From Spirochaetales bacterium (GTDB lineage Bacteria > Spirochaetota > Spirochaetia > SZUA-6 > DRHE01), in contig DRHE01000410.1 in NCBI GenBank assembly GCA_011049745.1, forward strand, positions 1 through 7,767: a DNA stretch of 7,767 nucleotides, in the 5' to 3' direction. The position numbers and the translations under genes were made by a program. Shown in pieces: positions 1-7,158 of this stretch (the stretch's first letter is position 1; each line of letters starts with the position of its first letter). Under the pieces are notes generated by a model that saw only the letters and a program-made list of their open reading frames with translations, made no database searches and was not told where the DNA came from.

Positions 1-917
1 GCTTCATGAGTGAATTATACCGCCACATCGGTGCTGATACTGATATTCCTGCCGGCGATATAGGGGTAGGGGGTAGAGAGATCGGCTATATGTTCGGCCA
101 GTACAAGCGGTTAAAGAACCTTTTTGAGGGAGTATTAACCGGTAAAGGATTGAATTGGGGCGGAAGTCTCATTCGGCCTGAAGCAACGGGCTACGGCTGT
201 GTTTACTTTGCTGAAGAGATGTTAAAGAGCCGTGACGAGTCCTTTGCCGGTAAGAGAGTAGCAATTTCCGGTTCCGGTAATGTAGCACAATATGCTACCG
301 AAAAGGTGAATGAGTTAGGCGGTAAGGTGGTAACCCTTTCCGATTCTAATGGCACAATTGTGGATGAAGAGGGCATATCCGGTGAAAATTGGGACTATAT
401 TATGGAGCTTAAGAATATCCGTCGTGGAAGAGTGCGGGAATATAGTGAAAAATTTTCCTCGGGCAAGTACTATGAGGGAAAACGGCCTTGGGGGCTTACT
501 AATGCAGAGGTTGCTCTGCCTTGTGCTACCCAGAATGAGCTCGATGAAAATGACGCTAAAGCCTTAATTGAGAAAGGTTGTATCTGTGTTTCTGAAGGCG
601 CAAATATGCCTTCAACACCTGGGGCGGTTGAAGTATTGCTGGGAAAGGAACTCCTCTTCGGCCCCGGTAAAGCGGCTAATGCCGGCGGGGTTGCCTGTTC
701 CGGACTGGAAATGTCCCAGAACAGTATGCGTCTGAGTTGGACCCGTGAAGAGGTGGATGAAAAGCTGCATCAGATTATGGTAAATATCCATAAGAATTGC
801 GCCCAGGCGGCCCGAGAGTATGGCGGCTCCGGGAAATTCATTAATTATGTTAATGGTGCCAATATAGCCGGCTTCAAGAAGGTGGCCGACGCCATGCTCG
901 ATCAGGGCCTGGTATAA
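1..917 (+). CDS. gdhA: NADP-specific glutamate dehydrogenase, C-terminal part (5' end outside window)
   Basis: This cytoplasmic enzyme interconverts 2-oxoglutarate plus ammonium and L-glutamate, normally using NADP(H) in this family. The frame is already open at the left edge: a Phe codon at 3-5 precedes the Met at 6, and the text there (SELYRHIGADTDIPAGDIG) is internal in GdhA, so the Met at 6 is not the start. About 303 residues of an expected ~445 are present. The missing part includes the N-terminal substrate-binding lysines. Visible landmarks, numbered from that Met, are the catalytic Asp18 in PAGDIGVGGRE, the GGSLIRPEATGYG block, the Rossmann fingerprint SGSGNVAQY at 88-96 followed by SDSNG, PCATQNELD, EGANMPS, and GKAANAGGVACSGLEMSQN. 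It ends with NGANIAGFKKVADAML, like the E. coli-type hexameric enzyme. An intrinsic terminator follows the stop. No frame break is seen. The family assignment is very secure; the cofactor preference is inferred from the subfamily. Confidence 0.97.
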   Translation, partial: FMSELYRHIGADTDIPAGDIGVGGREIGYMFGQYKRLKNLFEGVLTGKGLNWGGSLIRPEATGYGCVYFAEEMLKSRDESFAGKRVAISGSGNVAQYATEKVNELGGKVVTLSDSNGTIVDEEGISGENWDYIMELKNIRRGRVREYSEKFSSGKYYEGKRPWGLTNAEVALPCATQNELDENDAKALIEKGCICVSEGANMPSTPGAVEVLLGKELLFGPGKAANAGGVACSGLEMSQNSMRLSWTREEVDEKLHQIMVNIHKNCAQAAREYGGSGKFINYVNGANIAGFKKVADAMLDQGLV

Positions 918-944
918 TCAGGCTTAACTGAACTAAACTTAAAG

Positions 945-976
945 AAAGCCGGTGGAATATTCATCGGCTTTTTTTT
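945..976 (+). terminator. Rho-independent terminator of gdhA
   Basis: A 12-bp stem (AAAGCCGGTGGA at 945-956 paired with 960-971, including two G-T wobbles) closes a 3-base loop and runs directly into eight T residues at 969-976. It lies 27 bases after the gdhA stop codon. This is a textbook intrinsic terminator and separates gdhA from the next gene. Confidence 0.9.
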
Positions 977-990
977 ATATTTATTATATT

Positions 991-1005
991 GGGAGCCGTA
1001 AATTG
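991..1005 (+). promoter_or_regulatory. Ribosome binding site that selects a TTG start
   Basis: GGGAG at 991-995 is followed by a 7-base spacer and a TTG codon at 1003-1005, in frame with the large downstream gene. The only earlier in-frame start, GTG at 952, sits inside the terminator stem with no purine-rich site placed for it. The first in-frame ATG (1072) also lacks a clear ribosome binding site. Confidence 0.65.
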
Positions 1006-3975
1006 CTGAGAGAAGAGATTTCAGAATCAATTCACAAATACAAGACAGACAACGAGATCTATCACGATCTGATGGAGTTCCGGGTTCGTGAGATCCTGCT
1101 GGTGGCTACGCTTTATGATGCCTTTATTCTGGAGCAGGAAGATAAGTTGAGCGAGAAGATATTTGGCGAGTATTACCAGCTCAATCTCTCTACAGCGCCG
1201 CGCATTACCAGTGTTTCCTGCAGCGAGGAGGCCCTGGATGTAATTGGTAAGAAGCATTTTGACATGGTCATTCTTACCATGCGTATTGATGATATGACCC
1301 CCTATGAACTTGGCAGGAAGATAAGAGATCTGAAGCCGTCAATTCCGCTGCTCCTCCTTTTGAACGACAACTCAGATATCAGGCTGGTGACCGACAGATG
1401 GGGACGCTGGAACTATTTTGATAAGATATTTGTGTGGAATGGCGATGCCCAGATTTTTCTGGCCATGATCAAGTATACAGAAGACAGGATTAATGTAATT
1501 AAAGATACCAGAATGGGCCTGGTGCGGGTTATCCTCCTGGTAGAGGATTCCATCCTTTATCTTTCACGCTATTTGCCAACCCTATACAGTGAGATTATGA
1601 AACAGACCCAGCGGCTGATTGCAGATGAACACCTGGATGAAATGAAGAAGCTACTCAGAATGCGCGCCCGCCCGAAAGTGCTGGTAGCGGAAACGTATGA
1701 AGAAGCCCTGGCAATTATCAATTTATATGAGGAATACCTGCTCTGCGTTATATCCGATGTGAAATTTCCGATGGCTGGTATGGTCGATGATCTTGCCGGG
1801 CTGAAGCTTATAGATCATATACAGAATAAGCTAAAAGATCTGCCCACTGTGCTGCAGTCTTTTGATCCGGCTATGGCAAAGCAGGCTGAAGAAAAAAATG
1901 CAATCTTCATTGATAAGAACTCCGATAACCTCTCCCGGGATTTGACTGATTTTATCTTTAGATACCTGGGTTTCGGCGACTTTATTTTCCGCAACAACCA
2001 GGGGAAGAAGATAGGGCAGGCTCAATCTATGGAGAAGTTCAGGCGGTTTCTAAAAACAATTCCCGATGAATCATTGGTTTACCATGCGGATCGAAACCAT
2101 TTTTCCAGCTGGCTCATGGCACGGGGAGAGATTAAAATTGCTAAGAGTTTAAGACCGGTGCGGGTAAGTGATTTTCCCACTCCGGAGGGACTGCGTAACC
2201 ATCTTATTGATGTCTGCCGGAGGGTTCATGAGGAAAAAACAAAGGGGAAGATAGTAATCTACGATGAATCCATAATAAATGAGGAGAGCTATGTTATCCG
2301 CATGGGCGAGGGCTCTCTGGGAGGTAAGGGCCGGGGTATGGCCTTTCTTAACATGCTGTTTCAGAACTTGGAGCTCTCAACAACCTTTCCGGGGGTTAAT
2401 ATCCGTATTCCGCCCACCTCAATAATCGGGACTGAGGAATATGATTATTTCATCGAACAGAATCACTTTGAGAAGCTGCTGTATGAAGAGAGGGATTATC
2501 TTGAAGTAAAAAAACTTGCGCTTAAAGGGAGGCTTTCCCCCTCTTTAAGAAAAAGACTAAGAATCTACCTGGAAAATATACACTATCCTATTTCAGTCCG
2601 CTCATCAGGGCTCTTTGAGGATTCTATTTCTCAACCTTTTTCCGGTATCTACGATACTTTTTTACTTCCCAACTGCAACCCGGATATTAATGTCCGTCTG
2701 CGCCATGTGGAGGGGGCAATTAAACTGGTATATGCCTCTGTGTTTTCTCCTGCGGCCAGGTCTTATTTTGAGGCTATTGATTATAAGGTCAGCCAGGAAA
2801 AAATGGCTGTGCTCATTCAGGAGGCAGTGGGAAATCGTTATGGAAATCATTATTATCCACACTTCTCCGGAGTCACCCAGTCATACAATTATTACCCTGT
2901 TTCTTATTTGAAACCGGAAGACGGAATTGCTGTTATCGGTTTCGGCTTTGGCAAATATGTAATTGATGGTGAAAAGGCCCACCGCTTCTGCCCCAAATAT
3001 CCTAAGCTTGATTTCCTCACCCCTGATGATCAATTCAAGAATTCTCAGACCACTTTCTATGCTATAAACATGGAAGAGAATAGCCTGAACTTGATAGGTG
3101 GGGATGATGCTTCTCTTCTACGTTTAAATATCAGTGAGGCAGAGGAAGATGGAACCCTTAATTACTGTGTTTCGGTCTGGGATGAGCAGAATAACCGCAT
3201 GCAGGTGGGTTCTTCTTACCAGGGAGCAAAGATTGTAAACTTCGCCTATATTTTGAAATATGACTATTTCCCTCTGGGCTCTGCCCTGAAGATGGTTATG
3301 GAGATGATCAGGTCCGTAATGGGGACCTCGGTGGAAATTGAATTTGCCGTGGATTTGAATAAAGAGGGGCAGGGAAAACCAAGCCTCTACATTCTGCAGA
3401 TTAAGCCCCTTCTTGGTAATCTGGAGGATTACAATCTTGAGCTTGCGGAAATCAACAGAGATGAGCTTTTTCTCTATACTGAAAAAGCTATGGGTAACGG
3501 CCGGATAAATGATCTATACGACATAATCTATGTAGATCCCGACAGCTTTGATAAGACCAAAACCGTGGAAATGGCGGCTGAGCTGGAAAAGCTGAATAGC
3601 GCAATGAAAACCAAGAAGCGGAAATACTTGCTGATTGGTCCGGGCAGATGGGGCAGCAGGGATCGCTGGCTGGGAATACCTGTTCTCTGGTCTCATATTT
3701 CCAACGCCCGTATCATTGTGGAGGTCGAGCTAAAGGATTATAGGATCGATCCCTCCTTAGGGTCCCATTTTTTTCATAACGTAACCTCCATGAATATCGG
3801 TTATTTTGATATTCCCTATGGTTCACATAATAATTTTATTGACTGGCAGTGGCTAAAAGGTCAGAGTGAGGTTTCCAGGTACCGGTACTTTATTCATGTC
3901 AGGCTTGATGAGCCTTTGGTGGCGAAGATGGATGGCAGAAAGAGTATTTCGGTAATTTATAAACCGGTTATTTAA
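1003..3975 (+). CDS. Two-receiver-domain PEP/pyruvate-binding (PPDK_N) protein
   Basis: This cytoplasmic protein of about 990 residues (from TTG 1003) carries the nucleotide-binding domain of PEP synthase/pyruvate phosphate dikinase. Residues ~29-128 form a degenerate receiver-like domain (REILLVATLYDAF, then DMVILTMRIDDM with Thr where the phospho-Asp would be). Residues ~174-325 form a second receiver with a fuller set: acidic pair E181-D182 (LVEDS), D252 (VISDVKFP), S286 (VLQSFD) and K305 (FIDKNS). The ATP-grasp part follows: GSLGGKGRGM at ~438-446, YPISVRSSGLFEDS at ~528-541, and LYILQIKPLL. The C-terminus carries a conserved-looking GPGRWGSRDRW at ~879-889. I see no swivelling phosphohistidine domain (TSDxGGxxSHxxI-type motif) and no PEP/pyruvate barrel, so complete PEP synthase activity is doubtful. 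Similar long proteins in Spirochaetota and Bacteroidota are labelled PEP synthase or PEP/pyruvate-binding protein. A role in phosphate transfer or in regulating the PEP-pyruvate node is inference. Confidence 0.85.
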   Translation: MLREEISESIHKYKTDNEIYHDLMEFRVREILLVATLYDAFILEQEDKLSEKIFGEYYQLNLSTAPRITSVSCSEEALDVIGKKHFDMVILTMRIDDMTPYELGRKIRDLKPSIPLLLLLNDNSDIRLVTDRWGRWNYFDKIFVWNGDAQIFLAMIKYTEDRINVIKDTRMGLVRVILLVEDSILYLSRYLPTLYSEIMKQTQRLIADEHLDEMKKLLRMRARPKVLVAETYEEALAIINLYEEYLLCVISDVKFPMAGMVDDLAGLKLIDHIQNKLKDLPTVLQSFDPAMAKQAEEKNAIFIDKNSDNLSRDLTDFIFRYLGFGDFIFRNNQGKKIGQAQSMEKFRRFLKTIPDESLVYHADRNHFSSWLMARGEIKIAKSLRPVRVSDFPTPEGLRNHLIDVCRRVHEEKTKGKIVIYDESIINEESYVIRMGEGSLGGKGRGMAFLNMLFQNLELSTTFPGVNIRIPPTSIIGTEEYDYFIEQNHFEKLLYEERDYLEVKKLALKGRLSPSLRKRLRIYLENIHYPISVRSSGLFEDSISQPFSGIYDTFLLPNCNPDINVRLRHVEGAIKLVYASVFSPAARSYFEAIDYKVSQEKMAVLIQEAVGNRYGNHYYPHFSGVTQSYNYYPVSYLKPEDGIAVIGFGFGKYVIDGEKAHRFCPKYPKLDFLTPDDQFKNSQTTFYAINMEENSLNLIGGDDASLLRLNISEAEEDGTLNYCVSVWDEQNNRMQVGSSYQGAKIVNFAYILKYDYFPLGSALKMVMEMIRSVMGTSVEIEFAVDLNKEGQGKPSLYILQIKPLLGNLEDYNLELAEINRDELFLYTEKAMGNGRINDLYDIIYVDPDSFDKTKTVEMAAELEKLNSAMKTKKRKYLLIGPGRWGSRDRWLGIPVLWSHISNARIIVEVELKDYRIDPSLGSHFFHNVTSMNIGYFDIPYGSHNNFIDWQWLKGQSEVSRYRYFIHVRLDEPLVAKMDGRKSISVIYKPVI

Positions 3976-3980
3976 AACCT

Positions 3981-4022
3981 GGCTATTCGGAAAATCAACA
4001 AAAATTGCCGGTTGCAATAGCC
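3981..4022 (+). repeat. Inverted repeat between the PPDK_N gene and the flavoprotein gene
   Basis: GGCTATT at 3981-3987 is perfectly complementary to AATAGCC at 4016-4022, with an additional CGG (3988-3990)/CCG (4008-4010) pairing inside an asymmetric stem-loop. No T-run follows, so it is not a standard terminator. It could be a weak RNA structure in the 71-base gap, an RNA processing site, or chance. Confidence 0.35.
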
Positions 4023-4046
4023 TGGACTTTAAAGGGAGCAGCAATA

Positions 4047-5408
4047 ATGGAAAGATTGATAGTTATCGGCGGTATTGCCGCGGGAATTAGCGCGGCCAGT
4101 AAAGCGAGGAGAACAAATCCGGAATTGGAAGTGGTTGTTTTTGAAAGATCGCCATATATATCCTACGGAGAATGCGGTCTGCCCTATTACATTGGCGAGA
4201 TTATAAAGGATAAGAATTCCCTCTTTATTTTAAGTACTGAGGATGCCAGAGAGAAGAGGGGCCTCGATGTTCGTACACTCCATGAGGTGTTGCGCATAAA
4301 TCCGGAGCAGAAAGAGGTAGCTGTTCTGGACATTGAAAATAAGCGGGAATTCAGCCTGGGTTATGACCGGCTGGTTATTGCCACCGGCGCCCGGAGTGTC
4401 AGACTCAACCTCCCAGGCAGGGAGCTGGATAATATCTTTAACCTCAGGTTTTTTGATGACGCTGAAAATCTCAAAAATTATCTCGACCGGGAAAAGCCAA
4501 AGAGAGGAGTAATAATCGGAGCCGGCTTCATCGGTATTGAGCTGGCTGAAAATCTAAGAGAGCGGGGGATTGAGGTTACTGTTATTGAGATGCTTCCTAC
4601 TGTTTTAGGCTCAACCGAAGAAGAGTTGCATCAACTGATCGTGAGTGAACTGGCGGCAAAAAAGGTACAGGTTCTTTTAAATACCGCTGTCAAAGGATTT
4701 AGAGGAGATACCGTTGTCCGGGCAGTGCTTACTCAAGAGAGCGAGGTTGAGACTGATTTTGTCATAGAAAGTGTTGGTATTAAGGCTGAAACGGAATTGG
4801 CCCGGGCTGCCGGTATCAAAATAGGCCGGAGCGGAGGAATTGAAGTGGACAATCATATGCGCACTAGCTGCCCTGACGTCTATGCTGCGGGAGATTGTGT
4901 TGAAGTGAAGCATATTGTTTCCGGTAAGCAGGTTTTTGTGCCGCTGGCGCTCAATGCCAACCGGGGCGGACGATTCGCCGGTACCAATGTTGCCTTTGCC
5001 CCGGAGAGAGAGCCTCTTTCCTTTCCCGGAACTTTAGCTACTTCGGCGGTAAAGGTATTTGATCTTGAAGTGGGAAAAACCGGTCTCTCTTCCACAGAAG
5101 CGCGGGTCGCCGGCTTTGAGCCGGTAACCGCTACCATCAAATCAAAGACTAAAGCAGGTTATTGGCCGGAACATCCCACGATAACAGTTACTCTGATTGG
5201 AGATAAAAAGAGCAGCAGGCTGTTAGGGTGCCAGCTTGCCGGCGGTGACGGCGCAGTCCTCAGAATTAATACCGCAGCCACGGCTCTTCATGCGGGGTTG
5301 ACACCGGAGCAGATCAAAGATATGGACCTTGCTTACGCGCCGCCGTTCGGTCCGTCATGGGATCCAATCCTGGTTGCGGCCGATATCCTGGCAAAGAAGT
5401 TATCCTGA
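4047..5408 (+). CDS. CoA-disulfide reductase / NADH oxidase family FAD-dependent oxidoreductase
   Basis: This cytoplasmic FAD- and NAD(P)H-dependent enzyme of 453 residues belongs to the single-cysteine branch of the pyridine nucleotide-disulfide reductases. Members reduce CoA disulfide or related thiols, or oxidise NADH with O2. The FAD fingerprint VIGGIAAGISAASKAR lies at 6-21 with Glu33 ending the second strand. The redox cysteine is Cys43 in SYGECGLPYYIG, the position typical of CoA-disulfide reductase. ATGA is at 112-115, the NAD(P)H fingerprint GAGFIGIELAE at 158-168, and the second FAD motif VYAAGDC at 278-284. The C-terminal dimerisation domain includes Tyr372 and Tyr430 (LAYAPPFGPSWDP), matching tyrosines that assist catalysis in CoA-disulfide reductases. 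No C-terminal rhodanese domain is fused. ATG 4047 is chosen because GGGAG (4034-4038) lies 8 bases ahead and the FAD motif then starts at residue 6. Sequence alone does not separate thiol reduction from NADH oxidation. The alpha-glucosidase gene follows after 28 bases. Confidence 0.93.
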   Translation: MERLIVIGGIAAGISAASKARRTNPELEVVVFERSPYISYGECGLPYYIGEIIKDKNSLFILSTEDAREKRGLDVRTLHEVLRINPEQKEVAVLDIENKREFSLGYDRLVIATGARSVRLNLPGRELDNIFNLRFFDDAENLKNYLDREKPKRGVIIGAGFIGIELAENLRERGIEVTVIEMLPTVLGSTEEELHQLIVSELAAKKVQVLLNTAVKGFRGDTVVRAVLTQESEVETDFVIESVGIKAETELARAAGIKIGRSGGIEVDNHMRTSCPDVYAAGDCVEVKHIVSGKQVFVPLALNANRGGRFAGTNVAFAPEREPLSFPGTLATSAVKVFDLEVGKTGLSSTEARVAGFEPVTATIKSKTKAGYWPEHPTITVTLIGDKKSSRLLGCQLAGGDGAVLRINTAATALHAGLTPEQIKDMDLAYAPPFGPSWDPILVAADILAKKLS

Positions 5409-5436
5409 CGGTTGGTATTTATGATTGAAGATTATT

Positions 5437-6681
5437 ATGCATAAATGGTGGAAAGCGGGGGTGGTTTACCAGATTTACCCCAGAAGTTTTATGGATAGCA
5501 ATAGCGATGGAATTGGAGATATTCGCGGCATCCTTAAGAAATTGGATTACATTCAGCACCTGGGCGCCGATATTGTCTGGCTTAATCCGGTTTATAAATC
5601 TCCGAATTATGACAATGGTTATGATATAAGTGATTATTATTCTGTTATAGAAGAATTCGGAACCATGGCTGATCTGGAAGATCTGATTTCAGAAATGCAT
5701 AAAAGAAAAATGAAACTGGTTATGGATCTGGTGGTCAATCATACCTCTGATGAGCATCCCTGGTTTATTAAGTCCAGAGCCTCGAAGATGAATTATTACA
5801 GAGATTTCTACTATTGGCGCCCTGTAAGGGATGGCCGGGAACCGAATAACTGGCTTTCCTGGTTTGGCGGTTCTGCCTGGGATTATGATGATAAAACAGG
5901 AGAGTATTATCTCCATCTCTTTGGCAATAAGCAGCCTGATTTGAATTGGGAAAACAGCAGAGTGCGGGAAGAAATATATAAAATGATGCGCTGGTGGCTG
6001 GATAAGGGGATCGATGGTTTTCGTATGGATACTATCAATATGCTTTCCAAAACGCCCGGCTTGCCCGATGCAGTTGATGATGGGCAGGATGGTTATGTAT
6101 TTGCCGGCCGTCACTTTCTCAATGGACCCCGCATTCATGAATATCTGCAGGAAATGTATAATAAGGTTCTGAGCAGGTATGATGTAATGACAGTTGGCGA
6201 ATGTCCCAAAACCAGTACTGATGAAGCCTTAAAGTATATAGCTGAAGAGCGCAATGAACTAAATATGATCTTCCCCCTGGATCTCATGGAAATCGATTAT
6301 GGCAATAGCGACAAATGGGACCCTATTTCCTTTAGGGCGGCTGAATTTAAAAGGATTATTAATGGATGGCAGCTATCCATGCAGGGTAGGGGTTGGAACT
6401 CCATTTCCCTGATGAGCCATGACCAGCCGCGTGCTGTTTCCCGATTCGGTAATGACAGCGCCTATAGAGTGGAATCGGCCAAGATGCTGGCCACTCTGGA
6501 GCTTACCCTGCAGGGGACTCCTTATATTTATCAGGGTGAAGAGATCGGGATGACCAATGTCGTCTTTGATAGTATTGATGATTACCGGGATATTGAAACC
6601 CTTAATTACTTCAATAACACCTCAGAAAACCATTTGGATCGGGAAAGGGTTAAAGGCAATCCACAGGCAGAGCAGGGATAA
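5437..6681 (+). CDS. GH13 alpha-glucosidase, N-terminal catalytic part (frameshifted gene)
   Basis: This is a cytoplasmic alpha-glucosidase of the oligo-1,6-glucosidase/maltase type, hydrolysing terminal glucose from alpha-glucosides. From ATG 5437 it begins HKWWKAGVVYQIYPRSF, the usual N-terminus, with no signal peptide. A TTG at 5425 is a possible alternative start; the ribosome site (GAAG at 5427-5430) is weak. Conserved GH13 regions are present: DLVVNHTSDEHPWF at ~97-110, QPDLNWEN, GFRMDTINM with nucleophile Asp198, GEC with acid/base Glu255, and SHDQPR with Asp329. These positions agree closely with Bacillus oligo-1,6-glucosidase. Thr rather than Val follows the nucleophile, which in yeast maltase/isomaltase comparisons favours alpha-1,4 over alpha-1,6 bonds. 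The frame is lost after ~Arg404: the family's next block appears in another frame, while this frame runs to a TAA at 6679-6681. It probably shares a transcript with the flavoprotein gene 28 bases upstream. Confidence 0.93.
   Translation: MHKWWKAGVVYQIYPRSFMDSNSDGIGDIRGILKKLDYIQHLGADIVWLNPVYKSPNYDNGYDISDYYSVIEEFGTMADLEDLISEMHKRKMKLVMDLVVNHTSDEHPWFIKSRASKMNYYRDFYYWRPVRDGREPNNWLSWFGGSAWDYDDKTGEYYLHLFGNKQPDLNWENSRVREEIYKMMRWWLDKGIDGFRMDTINMLSKTPGLPDAVDDGQDGYVFAGRHFLNGPRIHEYLQEMYNKVLSRYDVMTVGECPKTSTDEALKYIAEERNELNMIFPLDLMEIDYGNSDKWDPISFRAAEFKRIINGWQLSMQGRGWNSISLMSHDQPRAVSRFGNDSAYRVESAKMLATLELTLQGTPYIYQGEEIGMTNVVFDSIDDYRDIETLNYFNNTSENHLDRERVKGNPQAEQG
6647..6660 (+). other. Frameshift site in the alpha-glucosidase gene (probable one-base insertion)
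   Basis: Homology passes from the frame of 5437 to the +1 frame here. Upstream the text reads DRER; downstream, in the other frame, it reads LKAIHRQSRDNARTPMQWD, the expected family sequence. Dropping one G from the GGG at 6647-6649 joins them as DRERLKAIHRQS. The joined gene (5437-7111 minus one base) encodes 557 residues, the usual family length. The exact extra base cannot be fixed; the AAA just before is an alternative. Confidence 0.85.
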
Positions 6682-7111
6682 TGCCAGGACACCTATGCAA
6701 TGGGATGGTAGTGAGAATGCCGGTTTTTCACAGGCAAATCCCTGGATTAAGGTAAATCAGAATTATAAAGAGATTAATGTCGAGCAGTCTCTCGATGATG
6801 AGTACTCGATTTTCCACTATTATAAGAAATTAATTCAATTGCGGAATGAAAATATTGCTTTGATCTATGGGGAGTACCATCCGGTTTCTGTAGATGATGA
6901 GTATATTTTTTCCTACTTACGGAGTTATGATCGAGAAAGATTTCTGGTAATTCTAAATCTTGGCGCTGTTGCTGCTGGCTTTACTCTTCCGGCTGGTATC
7001 AAATACCGGAGGCAAAAGCATTTGCTTGGTAATTACCAGGTGGTTGGGCCAAATAGTATCAGGGAGTTCAGGTTGCGTCCCTTTGAGGCCCGCTTAATCC
7101 GGCTAAGCTGA
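6650..7111 (+). CDS. GH13 alpha-glucosidase, C-terminal part (continuation after frameshift)
   Basis: This stretch continues the alpha-glucosidase in the +1 frame. It starts with LKAIHRQSRDNARTPMQWDGSENAG, the strongly conserved SRDNARTPMQW block of the oligo-1,6-glucosidase/trehalulose-type group. It proceeds through NPWIKVNQNYKEINVEQSL and SIFHYYKKLIQLR into the C-terminal beta-sandwich, ending FEARLIRLS before TGA at 7109-7111. The frame stays open back to an ATG at 6557, but the sequence before ~6647 in this frame has no family similarity and duplicates DNA that codes in the other frame. A separate start is therefore not credible. If the insertion is real, the 5' piece would make a protein lacking this domain and the gene is probably a pseudogene. 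If it is a sequence error, 5437-7111 is one intact gene. There is no terminator hairpin after the stop. Confidence 0.9.
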   Translation, partial: LKAIHRQSRDNARTPMQWDGSENAGFSQANPWIKVNQNYKEINVEQSLDDEYSIFHYYKKLIQLRNENIALIYGEYHPVSVDDEYIFSYLRSYDRERFLVILNLGAVAAGFTLPAGIKYRRQKHLLGNYQVVGPNSIREFRLRPFEARLIRLS

Positions 7112-7129
7112 ATTTTTAATAAAAAAGGG

Positions 7130-7158
7130 TTGCAGTAAATTTGAATATCTGTTATAGT
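7130..7158 (+). promoter_or_regulatory. Sigma-70-type promoter for the transporter gene
   Basis: TTGCAG at 7130-7135 (-35) and TATAGT at 7153-7158 (-10) are separated by exactly 17 bases in an AT-rich stretch just after the alpha-glucosidase stop. Transcription would start near 7165, giving a leader of about 160 bases before the binding-protein ATG. The promoter is inferred from consensus match and location only. Confidence 0.7.

Noticed and set aside
952..1002. GTG at 952 as the start of the PPDK_N gene
   Set aside because: It lies in the stem of the gdhA terminator and would encode a hydrophobic tract from the T-run. TTG 1003 has a well-placed ribosome site.
4005..4033. Promoter-like TTGCCG-17-TTTAAA before the flavoprotein gene
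   Set aside because: Transcription would begin at about 4040, downstream of the ribosome binding site at 4034-4038, so it could not serve this gene.
4005..4046. Upstream TTG at 4005 as the start of the flavoprotein gene
   Set aside because: The 14 added residues have no family similarity, and the ATG at 4047 has GGGAG at 8 bases and places the FAD motif at the normal position.
5689..6138. Antisense open frame of about 149 codons opposite the alpha-glucosidase
   Set aside because: It lies wholly opposite conserved GH13 catalytic sequence, has no recognisable domain, and looks like a codon-bias shadow.
6557..6649. Open frame starting at ATG 6557 as an independent start for the alpha-glucosidase C-terminal part
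   Set aside because: Up to about 6647 the frame overlaps DNA that codes for conserved GH13 sequence in the other frame, has no ribosome site, and shows no family similarity.
6640..6681. Programmed +1 ribosomal frameshifting in the alpha-glucosidase
   Set aside because: There is no recognised slippery sequence or slow or stop codon at the shift point; the zero-frame stop lies about 30 bases beyond it. Programmed shifts are not known in this family, so a mutation or sequence error is simpler.
6679..6746. TAATG overlap (stop 6679-6681, ATG 6681) as a reinitiation point
   Set aside because: The ATG is in the third frame and meets a stop after about 25 codons. It does not rejoin the GH13 frame.
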